The position numbers and the translations under genes are program-made. A stretch of 64,000 bases of DNA. It comes from Caballeronia udeis (lineage in GTDB: Bacteria > Pseudomonadota > Gammaproteobacteria > Burkholderiales > Burkholderiaceae). The notes below the pieces were generated by a model, which was not told the DNA's origin, did no database searches, and saw only the letters and a program-made list of their open reading frames with translations. Shown piece by piece: positions 56,685 to 64,000 of the stretch; positions within the stretch are counted from its first letter, which is position 1; each line of letters starts with the position of its first letter. The stretch lies in contig NZ_FCOK02000045.1 of assembly GCF_001544555.2 (NCBI RefSeq), forward strand, positions 1 through 64,000, written 5' to 3'.

Positions 56685-57403
56685 AAATCCGCGACCTGCA
56701 TGTGAGCTATGGGAACGTAGAGGTTCTGCATGGCATATCTCTCGACGTGGGGGAAGGTGAGATCGTTGCATTGCTCGGCAGCAACGGGGCCGGAAAGACC
56801 ACCACGCTGCGGGCCGTTTCCGGCCTGATTCGCGCGCGAGCGGGAGAGATCGTGATGGACGGGCACCCGCTGAACGCACTGCGGGCTCACCAGATCGTGG
56901 CGTTGGGTCTCGGCCACGTGCCGGAAGGCCGCCGCATGTTCGGCGCGCTGACGGTAGCGGAAAACCTGCAGCTCGGCGGCTATCTGATCCGGCGCGACGG
57001 CGCCGTGCTGGCGCAGCGGATCGACCGCGTCTATGAGACTTTTCCGCGGCTTGGTGAGCGGCGCAGCCAGTTGGCGGGAACGCTCAGCGGCGGCGAACAG
57101 CAGATGCTGGCAATCGCGCGCGCCCTGATGCTGCGGCCACGCATAATCGTACTGGACGAACCGTCCATGGGACTGGCGCCAAAACTGGTTCGCGCGATTT
57201 TCGGCATGATTGCCGACATCTGCAACGAAGGCACATCGATCCTTCTCGTCGAACAGAACGCCCGTCAGGCGCTGCGTATCGCGCATCGGGCCTACGTGCT
57301 GGAAAGCGGCCGCATCGCGCTTGCCGGCCTGGCCCGCGATCTGGCGCAGGACAGCCGGGTCCGCGCCGCGTATCTTGGCGGCAGCGCAGCAGCAGCGGGG
57401 TGA
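56672..57403 (+). CDS. Branched-chain amino acid ABC transporter ATP-binding protein (LivF type)
   Basis: 243 residues: Walker A GSNGAGKTT, signature LSGGEQQMLAIARALM, Walker B IIVLDEPSMGLAP and H-loop region LLVEQNARQAL, all typical of LivF. The start is a GTG at 56672 with GGGGAGG eight bases upstream; the open frame further upstream lies inside the LivG region and is not coding. It overlaps the preceding gene by 13 bases, so it is translationally coupled. Confidence 0.92.
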   Translation: MGLLEIRDLHVSYGNVEVLHGISLDVGEGEIVALLGSNGAGKTTTLRAVSGLIRARAGEIVMDGHPLNALRAHQIVALGLGHVPEGRRMFGALTVAENLQLGGYLIRRDGAVLAQRIDRVYETFPRLGERRSQLAGTLSGGEQQMLAIARALMLRPRIIVLDEPSMGLAPKLVRAIFGMIADICNEGTSILLVEQNARQALRIAHRAYVLESGRIALAGLARDLAQDSRVRAAYLGGSAAAAG

Positions 57404-57527
57404 TCGGCGGGGTGAGCCGTAAAGTGAACACGCGTGCGCACGAAGAGATCGCCCCGCTTTTCAGTGTCGAGATATAGACCGGCCTTATAGCCTGTCGGCG
57501 CGCGAATACGAGCTTGCCCAGGCCCGG

Positions 57528-57731
57528 CTAGCGGTCCTCCTCCAGCGCTTTCAGATGAGCCTCGCCGGCGTCCTTGGCGGCGGCACGGGTGGCGTATGCC
57601 TCGTCCGATACGAGCGAGCGTTTGACGTTTTTTGCGCCAAAGTCGACCAGCGTGATGACCCAGACATACTCTCCAGCCTGCTCAGCCGTTTGCACAAAAG
57701 CGCGCACGTCACCCTTGTCGTCTGCTTTCAT
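57528..57731 (-). CDS. Small hypothetical protein
   Basis: 67 residues from ATG 57731, with AGGAGG seven bases upstream. The protein is hydrophilic with a beta-rich centre (YVWVITLVDFGAKNVKRSLV) and a helical end (AKDAGEAHLKALEEDR). No known domain recognised. It is just downstream of the GYD gene on the same strand, 46 bases away, and probably in one transcript with it. Confidence 0.6.
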   Translation of the reverse strand: MKADDKGDVRAFVQTAEQAGEYVWVITLVDFGAKNVKRSLVSDEAYATRAAAKDAGEAHLKALEEDR

Positions 57732-57777
57732 CGTGACCTCCTGAGGGAAAGAACTGTTTGTGTGTCCGATGCCCGCT

Positions 57778-58071
57778 TTACGGCAGCCTGCCGATGATCG
57801 GGCCGATTTCGTCCTTCGTGAAAGCACGCAGCGTCTGCGTGCGGACGTTGCCTGCGGAGCCGAGCGCGAAACCGAATGCGGCGAGGCTTTGATCGTCCGG
57901 TGCTTCGACGATGGAGACAATGTCGTATTGGCCCATCGTCCAGTAGATCTCTTTCATTTCGCAGCCGAAGCCCTTTGCCATTTCCGCCACTTGACCAGCC
58001 CGTTGCGGGCTGTTTTTGATGGTGCGGATTCCTTGATCCGTAAATTGCGAAAGAACCACATAAGTCGTCAT
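57778..58071 (-). CDS. GYD-domain protein
   Basis: 97 residues of the GYD family, a ferredoxin-like small protein of unknown function. The family name motif is seen here as GQYDIVSIVEAPDD; the start TTYVVLSQFTDQGIRTIKNSP is also typical. ATG 58071 follows GGGAGAATTGTC. A small hypothetical gene lies downstream on the same strand. Confidence 0.85.
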   Translation of the reverse strand: MTTYVVLSQFTDQGIRTIKNSPQRAGQVAEMAKGFGCEMKEIYWTMGQYDIVSIVEAPDDQSLAAFGFALGSAGNVRTQTLRAFTKDEIGPIIGRLP

Positions 58072-58291
58072 GACAATTCTCCCTACGATTGAAACGTGTC
58101 GGGACACATCCGCGCTAGCGATATCGCGAGCGGCACTGTATATGCGTGATCGGAACCGTTTGCGCGTAACTTGATTCTAGGCAATGGAATCTGGCGCAAC
58201 GGACCGTTTTCTCCCGGGATCCACCGGCGCCGACCCTCGCGTCGTTCGTGATAGATCGCATGTACACTTTACGAACCGGGGAGGAAAAGCC

Positions 58292-58633
58292 ATGGGGAAC
58301 AGATACGAGCGCTCGCGCATGTCGCGTTCGTTCACGTACAAGGGTGTCCAATACCACCCAGGAATACTGCTGGTTCTCGCCGCGCAATTACTCTGCCTGA
58401 GCGCGTTCGCGTTTTCACCGGCCAGTCTCGATCACAACAAGTGGCTGTCCGCGGCAATCGCGTTCAGCCTGCTTTTCGGGCTGATCCTGTCGCTCGGTTT
58501 TGTCGGGACGTGGAATCAGTTCAGCGACGATGTCAGCCTGTGGACGTTCTTCAACACGAACCCGGTCGAATCTGCCGTCGCGATAGCTACCGCGGGTGAG
58601 GTTCTTGCAATTTTGTTGATACCGCTAGGCTAA
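58292..58633 (+). CDS. Small membrane protein of unknown function
   Basis: 113 residues with three hydrophobic segments: about 24-44, 52-73 and 91-112. ATG 58292 is chosen for its GGGGAGG site; the frame is open further upstream. The N-terminus is basic (GNRYERSRMSRSFTYKG). No family was recognised. It ends just before a small hairpin. Confidence 0.6.
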   Translation: MGNRYERSRMSRSFTYKGVQYHPGILLVLAAQLLCLSAFAFSPASLDHNKWLSAAIAFSLLFGLILSLGFVGTWNQFSDDVSLWTFFNTNPVESAVAIATAGEVLAILLIPLG

Positions 58634-58990
58634 GAGAAAGCTGCCGGGGTTTAGGCAGCAATTGGCGCGTCCCGCAGTTCACGAGCGACACGCTCGGGGA
58701 AGCGCTTTGACGCAACGGCGCTAATGCACCCTTCACTCGAATTGAACAGCACGTCACCTGATAAACCGGCTTTTTTGTACATAGTTATCCGAATCAATCA
58801 ACATGATTCCCCCACGCCGCAACCGCACGAGCGCGACGAGTCCGGCTGATCATTGCGGATCCGGAATTCGAGCACGATTGTGACTATATTGAATGATGAG
58901 ACTCTGTCGAACCTGGCCGCCGGTACCGCTGGTACTGTCATGGCCGGTGCGACGGAATGGGTCGCGGGTATTCCCGATAGGAGGCCCAAA
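58634..58990. other. Gap with a hairpin after the small membrane protein gene
   Basis: GCTGCC (58640-58645) pairs with GGCAGC (58654-58659) directly after the stop codon at 58633, as in a terminator without a U-run. The rest holds the upstream region of the next gene and no other coding sequence was recognised. Confidence 0.45.
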
Positions 58991-59500
58991 ATGCGGCGCA
59001 TCTATTTCCTGTTGCCCAACGTGCACAGCGCGAAGGGAATCATCGACGAGCTGTTGCTGAAGCACATTGAGTGGCGACATATCCACGTGCTCGCGCGTCC
59101 GGGTATCCCGCTTGAGGACTTGCCGCAGGCCACACTCGCGCAGCGCAGCGACCTGCTTCCGGCGCTCGCCCGGGGCACCGCGGCGGGTGGTGTCACGGGC
59201 ATGCTGGCGGGTCTTGTCGCCATGGCCTTTCCTCCTTCCGGCCTCACGATCGCCGGTGGCGTCGTTGTCTTGCTGACGCTGGCGAGCGCGGGATTCGGCG
59301 CATGGACCGCGACAATGATCGGTGTCGACGTGCCCAACACGCGTCTGAAGCGCTTCGAAGTCGCGATCGGGAAAGGTGAATTGCTGATGATGGTCGACGT
59401 CGCGAAGGATCGCGTCGAAGAAATCGAGCAATTGGTCAAGAGTCACCATCCCGAAGCGGACATCGAGGGGACGGATCCGACCATACCGGCGTTCCCATAA
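58991..59500 (+). CDS. Putative DUF1269-type membrane protein
   Basis: 169 residues. The N-terminus (RRIYFLLPNVHSAKGIIDELL) and later IHVLARPG form a small alpha/beta unit. A Gly/Ala-rich pair of membrane segments follows at about 62-105 and a soluble tail with VDVAKDRVEEIEQLV ends it. The pattern suits the DUF1269 group; the assignment is by general form. ATG 58991 has AGGAGG nine bases upstream. Confidence 0.6.
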   Translation: MRRIYFLLPNVHSAKGIIDELLLKHIEWRHIHVLARPGIPLEDLPQATLAQRSDLLPALARGTAAGGVTGMLAGLVAMAFPPSGLTIAGGVVVLLTLASAGFGAWTATMIGVDVPNTRLKRFEVAIGKGELLMMVDVAKDRVEEIEQLVKSHHPEADIEGTDPTIPAFP

Positions 59501-59538
59501 GCTCTCGTGCGGACTACCGCACCCCACTGAACCAGTCG

Positions 59539-59578
59539 TAAAAACGCCCGGATATCGAAGAATCCGATAACCGGGCGT
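59539..59578 (-). terminator. Rho-independent terminator
   Basis: ACGCCCGG (59544-59551) pairs with CCGGGCGT (59571-59578). On the minus strand the stem is followed by a run of T (59543-59539). It lies 37 bases past the NIPSNAP stop codon on that strand and also just after the plus-strand gene ending at 59500. Confidence 0.75.
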
Positions 59579-59614
59579 CTTGCTGCATTTGCTCGTTAAT
59601 GCTGCATCAAACCA

Positions 59615-59941
59615 TTAACGCAGAGCGGAATAAGCTGTCGGCGACAGAAATTGATTTTCAATGCGCTCGACGATAAGCGACTTCGCTTCGGTTTCGGCGC
59701 GCTTCGCGATCCACTCGGCGTCGGTCTGGAACGCGTTCCATTTGACTTCGCGTTCCGCCAGGCTTTCCCATTTCAGCAAGTAGGTCAGCGTTTGGTTGCT
59801 TGGGCCGGCCAGCGTGGTCCAGAACCCGATCGGCTCGATCCCGTATTTCTTGAAAAAGCCGAGCGTGATGTTCTCGAACCGGTCATTCAACGCGGGCAGA
59901 CGACCCGGCGCGCAGTGATAAATACGCATTTCTACGATCAT
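59615..59941 (-). CDS. NIPSNAP family protein
   Basis: 108 residues with the NIPSNAP fold (dimeric alpha/beta barrel). The start IVEMRIYHCAPGRLPAL, FFKKYGIEPIGFW and TYLLKWESLAERE are typical. Function is unknown in bacteria. ATG 59941 follows GAGGAAACA; an ATG 36 bases upstream is less likely. Monocistronic with its own terminator. Confidence 0.88.
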   Translation of the reverse strand: MIVEMRIYHCAPGRLPALNDRFENITLGFFKKYGIEPIGFWTTLAGPSNQTLTYLLKWESLAEREVKWNAFQTDAEWIAKRAETEAKSLIVERIENQFLSPTAYSALR

Positions 59942-60161
59942 TGTTTCCTCATGGACATGGATTAAAGCAGCCATCAACTACGCTGCGGTTGGAATTCACC
60001 ATGAGGCAATCGTACCGGCGTTTGGCGCAGCACGCACCTGTCAGGTAAACGTCACCTGCCGGCGCGCGGGCATCAAGCCTGTTATGCCGGACACGTCCGG
60101 ACACATCCGGACGTGTCAATACGCGGCACCTTGCTACCAATCGAACCAAATCCTCCGACAA

Positions 60162-60632
60162 TTACGTCGGCATTGCCTTGGGCATGCCTTCCCGGATCTG
60201 TTCGTCGGTCAGATCGCGGGTATGCGTGGCGAGCGACCACGAGTGACCGAACGGATCTTCGATCACGCCGTAGCGGTCGCCCCAGAACATGTCGGTGACG
60301 GGCATGATGACCTTGGCCCCGGCTGCGACGGCTTGCGCGAAAGAGGCGTCAACGTCTTTCACGTACAGGTGCAGCGTGACCGGCGAGCCCTTCAGCGTTA
60401 GCGGTCCGCTACGGCCACAATTCGGGAATTCCTCGCCCAGCATCACCGTCGAGTCGCCGATCCCCAGCATGGCGTGCATCACCGTGCCGTCAGGCCCCGG
60501 CAAGCGCGTTCGCTCGACCGCGTTGAATGCTTTTTTGTAGAAATCGATGGCGTCGGATGCGCCCTTGCAAACCAGGTGAGGCGTGATCGTATGCATCCCT
60601 TCCGGGATTGGTTTGACAGCCGAATTGGACAT
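60162..60632 (-). CDS. VOC family protein (PhnB/glyoxalase-like)
   Basis: 156 residues of the vicinal-oxygen-chelate fold. Typical segments are ITPHLVCKGASDAIDFYKKAF, HAMLGIGDSTVMLGEE, and MPVTDMFWGDRYGVIEDPFGHSWSLATH (split here as two neighbouring motifs). Members include PhnB-like proteins of unknown activity and glyoxalase or resistance proteins. ATG 60632 follows AGGAGCAAAGC. Monocistronic. Confidence 0.88.
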   Translation of the reverse strand: MSNSAVKPIPEGMHTITPHLVCKGASDAIDFYKKAFNAVERTRLPGPDGTVMHAMLGIGDSTVMLGEEFPNCGRSGPLTLKGSPVTLHLYVKDVDASFAQAVAAGAKVIMPVTDMFWGDRYGVIEDPFGHSWSLATHTRDLTDEQIREGMPKAMPT

Positions 60633-61115
60633 TGCTTTGCTCCTGGATGTAACGGGTTGACCCACTAAGTAGAGACGGCGCCGAACACGCGCCCTCTGCC
60701 AACATGACGTGCGATCAGCCTGCAAATCGACACGTCAGGCAGTTTTTTTTCGTTCAAACCGGCGGACGGTTGCCAGGGCTGGCGAAATTGTTGGCTTGCG
60801 GCAAGCATGAGCACTCTTGGCCTACGCGTATCGAACGAGCCGGTCCGCGCGTCCATTGTCCTTCATCAAACCGGCTAATTCTTTGACAGCACGCAGGCTT
60901 CGACGACGCCAGCATTGCGTCCACGATACCCACGATACCCGCCGGGCACGGATCGGAACAATCAGGGGATTCGTGCCGTTCCCGGTTATGTCCCTGTTTT
61001 GCTCTCTTCTACCGCCATTTTGCTTGTGTACACTCATGATCCGGCGAGTTCCGGCGCGCCAATATTTCGCCAGATTCACCCTAAAGTTTTCCCACTCGCT
61101 GCCGAAAGCCCGTCT
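60633..61115. other. 480-base gap without a recognised gene
   Basis: Contains a weak stem (GCCTG/CAGGC) before a run of eight T at about 60742-60749, and a nine-base tandem repeat (ACGATACCC, twice) near 60925. No coding frame with a ribosome site was found. Confidence 0.45.
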
Positions 61116-61361
61116 ATGGACCACGAAATCAACCCGCCAGCCGACTCAAACGATCCGACCTTCCTGAGGGCGCGAGCGTTGAGTCTTAGCGTCGGCGCAA
61201 TCCGCAAGGCTCAAGGGAAAAAATGCCCGGGCGATTTTCCCGTGGGCACGATCGAATGGCACGCAGTGGTTGAGGAATTTGCCGATGACGTGCTGAAGGC
61301 GATGCTTTCAGAACCGGATTTGCCGATCCTCGAATTCAAACGCGACAACGCCAGAAAATAA
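61116..61361 (+). CDS. Small hypothetical protein
   Basis: 81 residues from ATG 61116. Acidic N-terminus, then ARALSLSVGAIRKAQGKKCPG and IEWHAVVEEFADDVLKAML. No domain was recognised and the ribosome site is weak. It is followed by a strong two-way terminator. Confidence 0.5.
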   Translation: MDHEINPPADSNDPTFLRARALSLSVGAIRKAQGKKCPGDFPVGTIEWHAVVEEFADDVLKAMLSEPDLPILEFKRDNARK

Positions 61362-61425
61362 TGGCTTCGCTCAAAGCTTAAAGTCCGTGGAACCGAGCGT
61401 AAGCCCCCGCTCCGATCAAAAATGA

Positions 61426-61460
61426 AAAAAGGCGTCGCTGATTAATCGCGACGCCTTTTT
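61426..61460. terminator. Strong bidirectional Rho-independent terminator
   Basis: GGCGTCGC (61431-61438) pairs with GCGACGCC (61448-61455); T-run 61456-61460 on the plus strand and A-run 61425-61430 giving U on the minus strand. It ends the plus-strand gene at 61361 and the minus-strand pheT-ihfA-MerR operon. Confidence 0.9.
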
Positions 61461-61504
61461 GCATGAGTTTTTGCTTGAATCCAGCAGGTGAATCCAGCGA
61501 GTCG

Positions 61505-61891
61505 TCACCCGCCCAGTAAATCGATCACTTGCAGAATGTCCTTGCGCAATTGATCGACATCGACCGCAGCATTTACTTGGGGAGCCGCGCCGTTTTCCTG
61601 CATGTCTTCGATATCAGCCGAACCGTTCGGACGACCATGTGAATCGAGCCGGTTGCGCGCTCCATTGATCGTGAACCCCTGCTCATAAAGCAATTCACGA
61701 ATGCGGCGGATCAGCAGCACTTCGTGATGCTGATAATAACGGCGATTACCACGCCGCTTGACAGGCCGCAGTTGCGTGAATTCCTGTTCCCAGTAGCGCA
61801 GCACGTGCGGCTTGACACCGCATAGCTCGCTTACCTCACCGATCGTGAAGTAGCGCTTGGCCGGAATCGGAGGCAGGACGACTTTTTCCAT
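61505..61891 (-). CDS. MerR family transcriptional regulator (pheT-ihfA linked)
   Basis: 128 residues with an N-terminal MerR-type winged helix: FTIGEVSELCGVKPHVLRYWE and RRYYQHHEVLLIRRIRELL. The C-terminal part is short and poor in Cys, so it is not a metal sensor. The same gene follows ihfA in many beta- and gammaproteobacteria. ATG 61891 is preferred to a TTG two codons up. Confidence 0.92.
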   Translation of the reverse strand: MEKVVLPPIPAKRYFTIGEVSELCGVKPHVLRYWEQEFTQLRPVKRRGNRRYYQHHEVLLIRRIRELLYEQGFTINGARNRLDSHGRPNGSADIEDMQENGAAPQVNAAVDVDQLRKDILQVIDLLGG

Positions 61892-61978
61892 CGTCAATCA
61901 ACCATCGTGGTGAATGTCGCGAATGGGGCAAATGTCGCTAATAAGCGCTCGGGCGGCACGTGACAAATGCCCGTCACT

Positions 61979-62389
61979 TCAGCGGCCGAAACTGTTTTCA
62001 GCACCGGCTTCGACCAGCGCTTTCAACTTCTGACTCGCATGAAACGTGACAACACGACGCGCCGCGATGGGAATGGCTTCCCCCGTTTTTGGATTACGTC
62101 CGGGACGCTGCGGCTTGTCGCGCAGTTGAAAGTTGCCAAAGCCGGATAGCTTGACACTGTCGCCGCTTTCAAGCGCGTCGCGAATGACCTCGAAAAATGC
62201 TTCCACCATGTCTTTGGCTTCGCGCTTATTCAACCCGACATGGTCAAATAGCATTTCGGCCAATTCGGCTTTTGTCAGCGTAGGCGTTTCTGCCGTTGCC
62301 GCACCGTTCGAAGTGGGAACATCTCGGATCATGGCGCTGCGTTGCGCCGAAAGAAGGGCTTCGAAATCACTCGAGTTCATTTGGTTCAT
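61979..62389 (-). CDS. ihfA: Integration host factor alpha subunit
   Basis: 136 residues. DNA-bending protein that acts as a heterodimer with IhfB. Core motifs: [50 protein letters not shown] and [14 protein letters not shown], with the intercalating Pro in GRNPKT. The about 38-residue N-terminal extension is longer than in E. coli and is normal for Burkholderia. Lies 47 bases after pheT. Confidence 0.97.
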   Translation of the reverse strand: MNQMNSSDFEALLSAQRSAMIRDVPTSNGAATAETPTLTKAELAEMLFDHVGLNKREAKDMVEAFFEVIRDALESGDSVKLSGFGNFQLRDKPQRPGRNPKTGEAIPIAARRVVTFHASQKLKALVEAGAENSFGR

Positions 62390-62436
62390 ATCGAAAAAAT
62401 GGCGTGACGATGAAGACGGAGGGGGCCAACTGCAGG

Positions 62437-64000
62437 CTATCCGCGCAATCGCGCGCCATGTACTCGAGCCAAGCGTTCCACCAATGTGTTGATGGCCGTT
62501 TCGACCGTTTCGTCCTGAAGCGTCCCGCCAGTATCTTGCAACGTTACACGGAAGGCAAGGCTTTTCTCATGTGTGTCCAACCCACCGGAAGTGCTTGATT
62601 TTGGACGAAATTCGTCGAATAAAGCAACCCTGGTGACATGCTTGCAGGCGGGTTCGGAACGAGCACTTTCCAGCTCGTCGATGAGTGCCTGAACCTCCAC
62701 TTTCTGGTCCACGACAATCGCAATATCGCGGCGAACCGGCGGGAATTTCGACACGTCGGACGGTATCGGCAATGCGCGTTGCATCAAAGCTTCCGCTTCG
62801 ATTTCGAACAAAACCGGCGCGTGCGGCAAATCGTATTTCTGCATCCAGCGCGGGTGCAGGTCCCCGACCCAGCCCACTGCCCGGCCGTTGATCTCGATCC
62901 GCGCGCTGCGTCCCGGATGCAGCGCCGGATGTTCCGCTTTCACGAAACGCGGCACGACCGGCGCGAACAGCGCTTCCACGTCGCCCTTCACATCGAAGAA
63001 ATCGACGCTGCGTGACGGTTTCACGCCCCACTGCTCGTCAAGCGCCGGACCGTAAGCCAGGCCGCCGATCATTTTCGGCTGGTCAAAACCCTCTATGGCC
63101 AGTTCGCCCGCCTTGATGGCCGGATCGTGCAGGAACACACGACCCGCTTCGAACACGCGAATCCGGTCCGCGCGCCGGTTCAGGTTGTAGCGCAGCACGC
63201 TGATCAGGCTGCCGAACAACGTGGTGCGCATGACCGAAAGCTGGCTGGCGATAGGATTGAGCAACTTCACGGGATTCGTGTTGCCGGCGAAATCCGCTTC
63301 CCATTCAGCGTCGACGAAACTGAAATTCACCGTCTCGGCGTAGTCCCGTGCGGCCACGGCATGGCGCAGCACATGAATAGAACGCTTCGTTTCGTTGGTC
63401 GGACGCATTTCGCTGGTCGCAACCGGCGGACGCGCCGGAATCTTCTCGAAGCCGTAAATGCGCGCGACTTCCTCGATCAGATCCTCTTCAATCTCGATAT
63501 CGAACCGGTACGGCGGCGGCGTGACGGCAAACGTGTCGCCGTCGTGCGTGAACGTCAGGCCGAGCCGCGTGAAGATCTGCGCGATTTCCTCTGCGCCAAT
63601 CGCCACGCCAATGATCCGGTTCGCCCGCGATACGCGCATGCTTACCGGCTCGCGTGTCGGCACATTGAGCGTCTGGTCGTCTACAGGACCGGCGTTACCG
63701 CCGCAAATATCGAGGATCAGTCTGGAAATACGCTCGATATGCTCGACGGTTGTCGAATAGTCGACACCCCGCTCGAACCGATGCGCGGCGTCGGTGGAAA
63801 AATTGTACTTGCGCGCGCGGCCACGAATGCTGTCCGGCCACCAGAACGCGGCTTCCAGGTAAATGTTGGTCGTGTCGAGCGACACGGCGGTGCTGTCACC
63901 GCCCATGATCCCGGCAAGGCTTTCGACGTGGCGGTCATCGGCGATCACGCCAACGGTTTCATCGAGTTCAACCGTGTTGCCGTTCAACAGCTTGAGCGTC
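62437..64000 (-). CDS. pheT: Phenylalanyl-tRNA synthetase beta subunit (3' part)
   Basis: C-terminal part of about 520 residues; the gene continues beyond the window end at its 5' side. The enzyme charges tRNA-Phe as an alpha2beta2 tetramer. Visible are the [11 protein letters not shown] segment of the editing domain B3/B4, [10 protein letters not shown], the RMRP-like [16 protein letters not shown] motif and the C-terminal anticodon-binding FDX domain ([15 protein letters not shown]). Followed by ihfA on the same strand. Confidence 0.97.
   Translation of the reverse strand, partial: TLKLLNGNTVELDETVGVIADDRHVESLAGIMGGDSTAVSLDTTNIYLEAAFWWPDSIRGRARKYNFSTDAAHRFERGVDYSTTVEHIERISRLILDICGGNAGPVDDQTLNVPTREPVSMRVSRANRIIGVAIGAEEIAQIFTRLGLTFTHDGDTFAVTPPPYRFDIEIEEDLIEEVARIYGFEKIPARPPVATSEMRPTNETKRSIHVLRHAVAARDYAETVNFSFVDAEWEADFAGNTNPVKLLNPIASQLSVMRTTLFGSLISVLRYNLNRRADRIRVFEAGRVFLHDPAIKAGELAIEGFDQPKMIGGLAYGPALDEQWGVKPSRSVDFFDVKGDVEALFAPVVPRFVKAEHPALHPGRSARIEINGRAVGWVGDLHPRWMQKYDLPHAPVLFEIEAEALMQRALPIPSDVSKFPPVRRDIAIVVDQKVEVQALIDELESARSEPACKHVTRVALFDEFRPKSSTSGGLDTHEKSLAFRVTLQDTGGTLQDETVETAINTLVERLARVHGARLRG

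Overview
The window is GC-rich and gene-dense and looks like a chromosome or chromid segment of a Burkholderiaceae bacterium, most likely of the Paraburkholderia/Caballeronia type. Support for this comes from the right-hand end (pheT, ihfA with a long N-terminal extension, then a short MerR gene), an OmpC-type Burkholderia porin, and many ABC sugar importers beside Gfo/Idh/MocA dehydrogenases. Species cannot be named from sequence reading alone. No tRNA, rRNA, CRISPR array or intact insertion sequence was found.

Layout. (1) 1-3005: a decayed integrase C-terminus, a Nudix hydrolase and a chemoreceptor. (2) 3301-12880, all on the minus strand: one long operon that begins with a hydroxyquinol 1,2-dioxygenase and ends with a maleylacetate reductase. 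Between them lie a TIM-barrel lyase/isomerase, two Gfo/Idh/MocA dehydrogenases, a complete ChvE/MmsA/MmsB-type sugar ABC importer and a small Dabb protein. A LysR regulator, a phytanoyl-CoA-dioxygenase-like oxygenase and a LacI regulator lie just upstream. (3) 16651-25620: a porin and a second importer operon (ATPase, permease, binding protein) with a Gfo dehydrogenase, a TIM-barrel protein and a second iolG-like gene. It also carries two gene remnants that are copies of sequences elsewhere in the window. (4) 26227-38223: an inositol-type operon (iolD, iolE, RpiR regulator, aldehyde dehydrogenase, HpcH aldolase, 2-hydroxyacid dehydrogenase, SDR, TIM-barrel, Gfo, MFS transporter). (5) 38592-43912: two broken genes and a small conserved block (DUF2784, BON, YbaK, EF-G-like GTPase). 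(6) 43971-49050: L-fuconate dehydratase with its own sugar ABC importer. (7) 49615-57403: a large UPF0182 membrane protein and a branched-chain amino acid (Liv) ABC system with a fused LivM-LivG protein. (8) 57528-61361: small stress-type proteins (GYD, NIPSNAP, VOC and others). (9) 61505-64000: MerR, ihfA and the 3' part of pheT.

How the genes fit together. Regions 2-4 and 6 are import-and-oxidise modules for carbohydrates or cyclitols. The most unusual is region 2. It encodes the lower hydroxyquinol pathway (ring cleavage to maleylacetate, reduction to 3-oxoadipate), yet carries no aromatic hydroxylase that would make hydroxyquinol. The upper steps present are a polyol/sugar dehydrogenase and a TIM-barrel lyase fed by a sugar importer. 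This suggests, as an inference only, that a cyclitol or sugar-linked compound is converted to hydroxyquinol. Region 4 has iolD and iolE but no iolB or iolC, and carries an aldolase, a 2-hydroxyacid dehydrogenase and an aldehyde dehydrogenase instead. A shared operator-like motif (GCAA-N6-TTGC) in front of region 4 also stands in front of a gene remnant that leads into the region 3 operon, so both may answer to the RpiR regulator encoded at 33853-34809.
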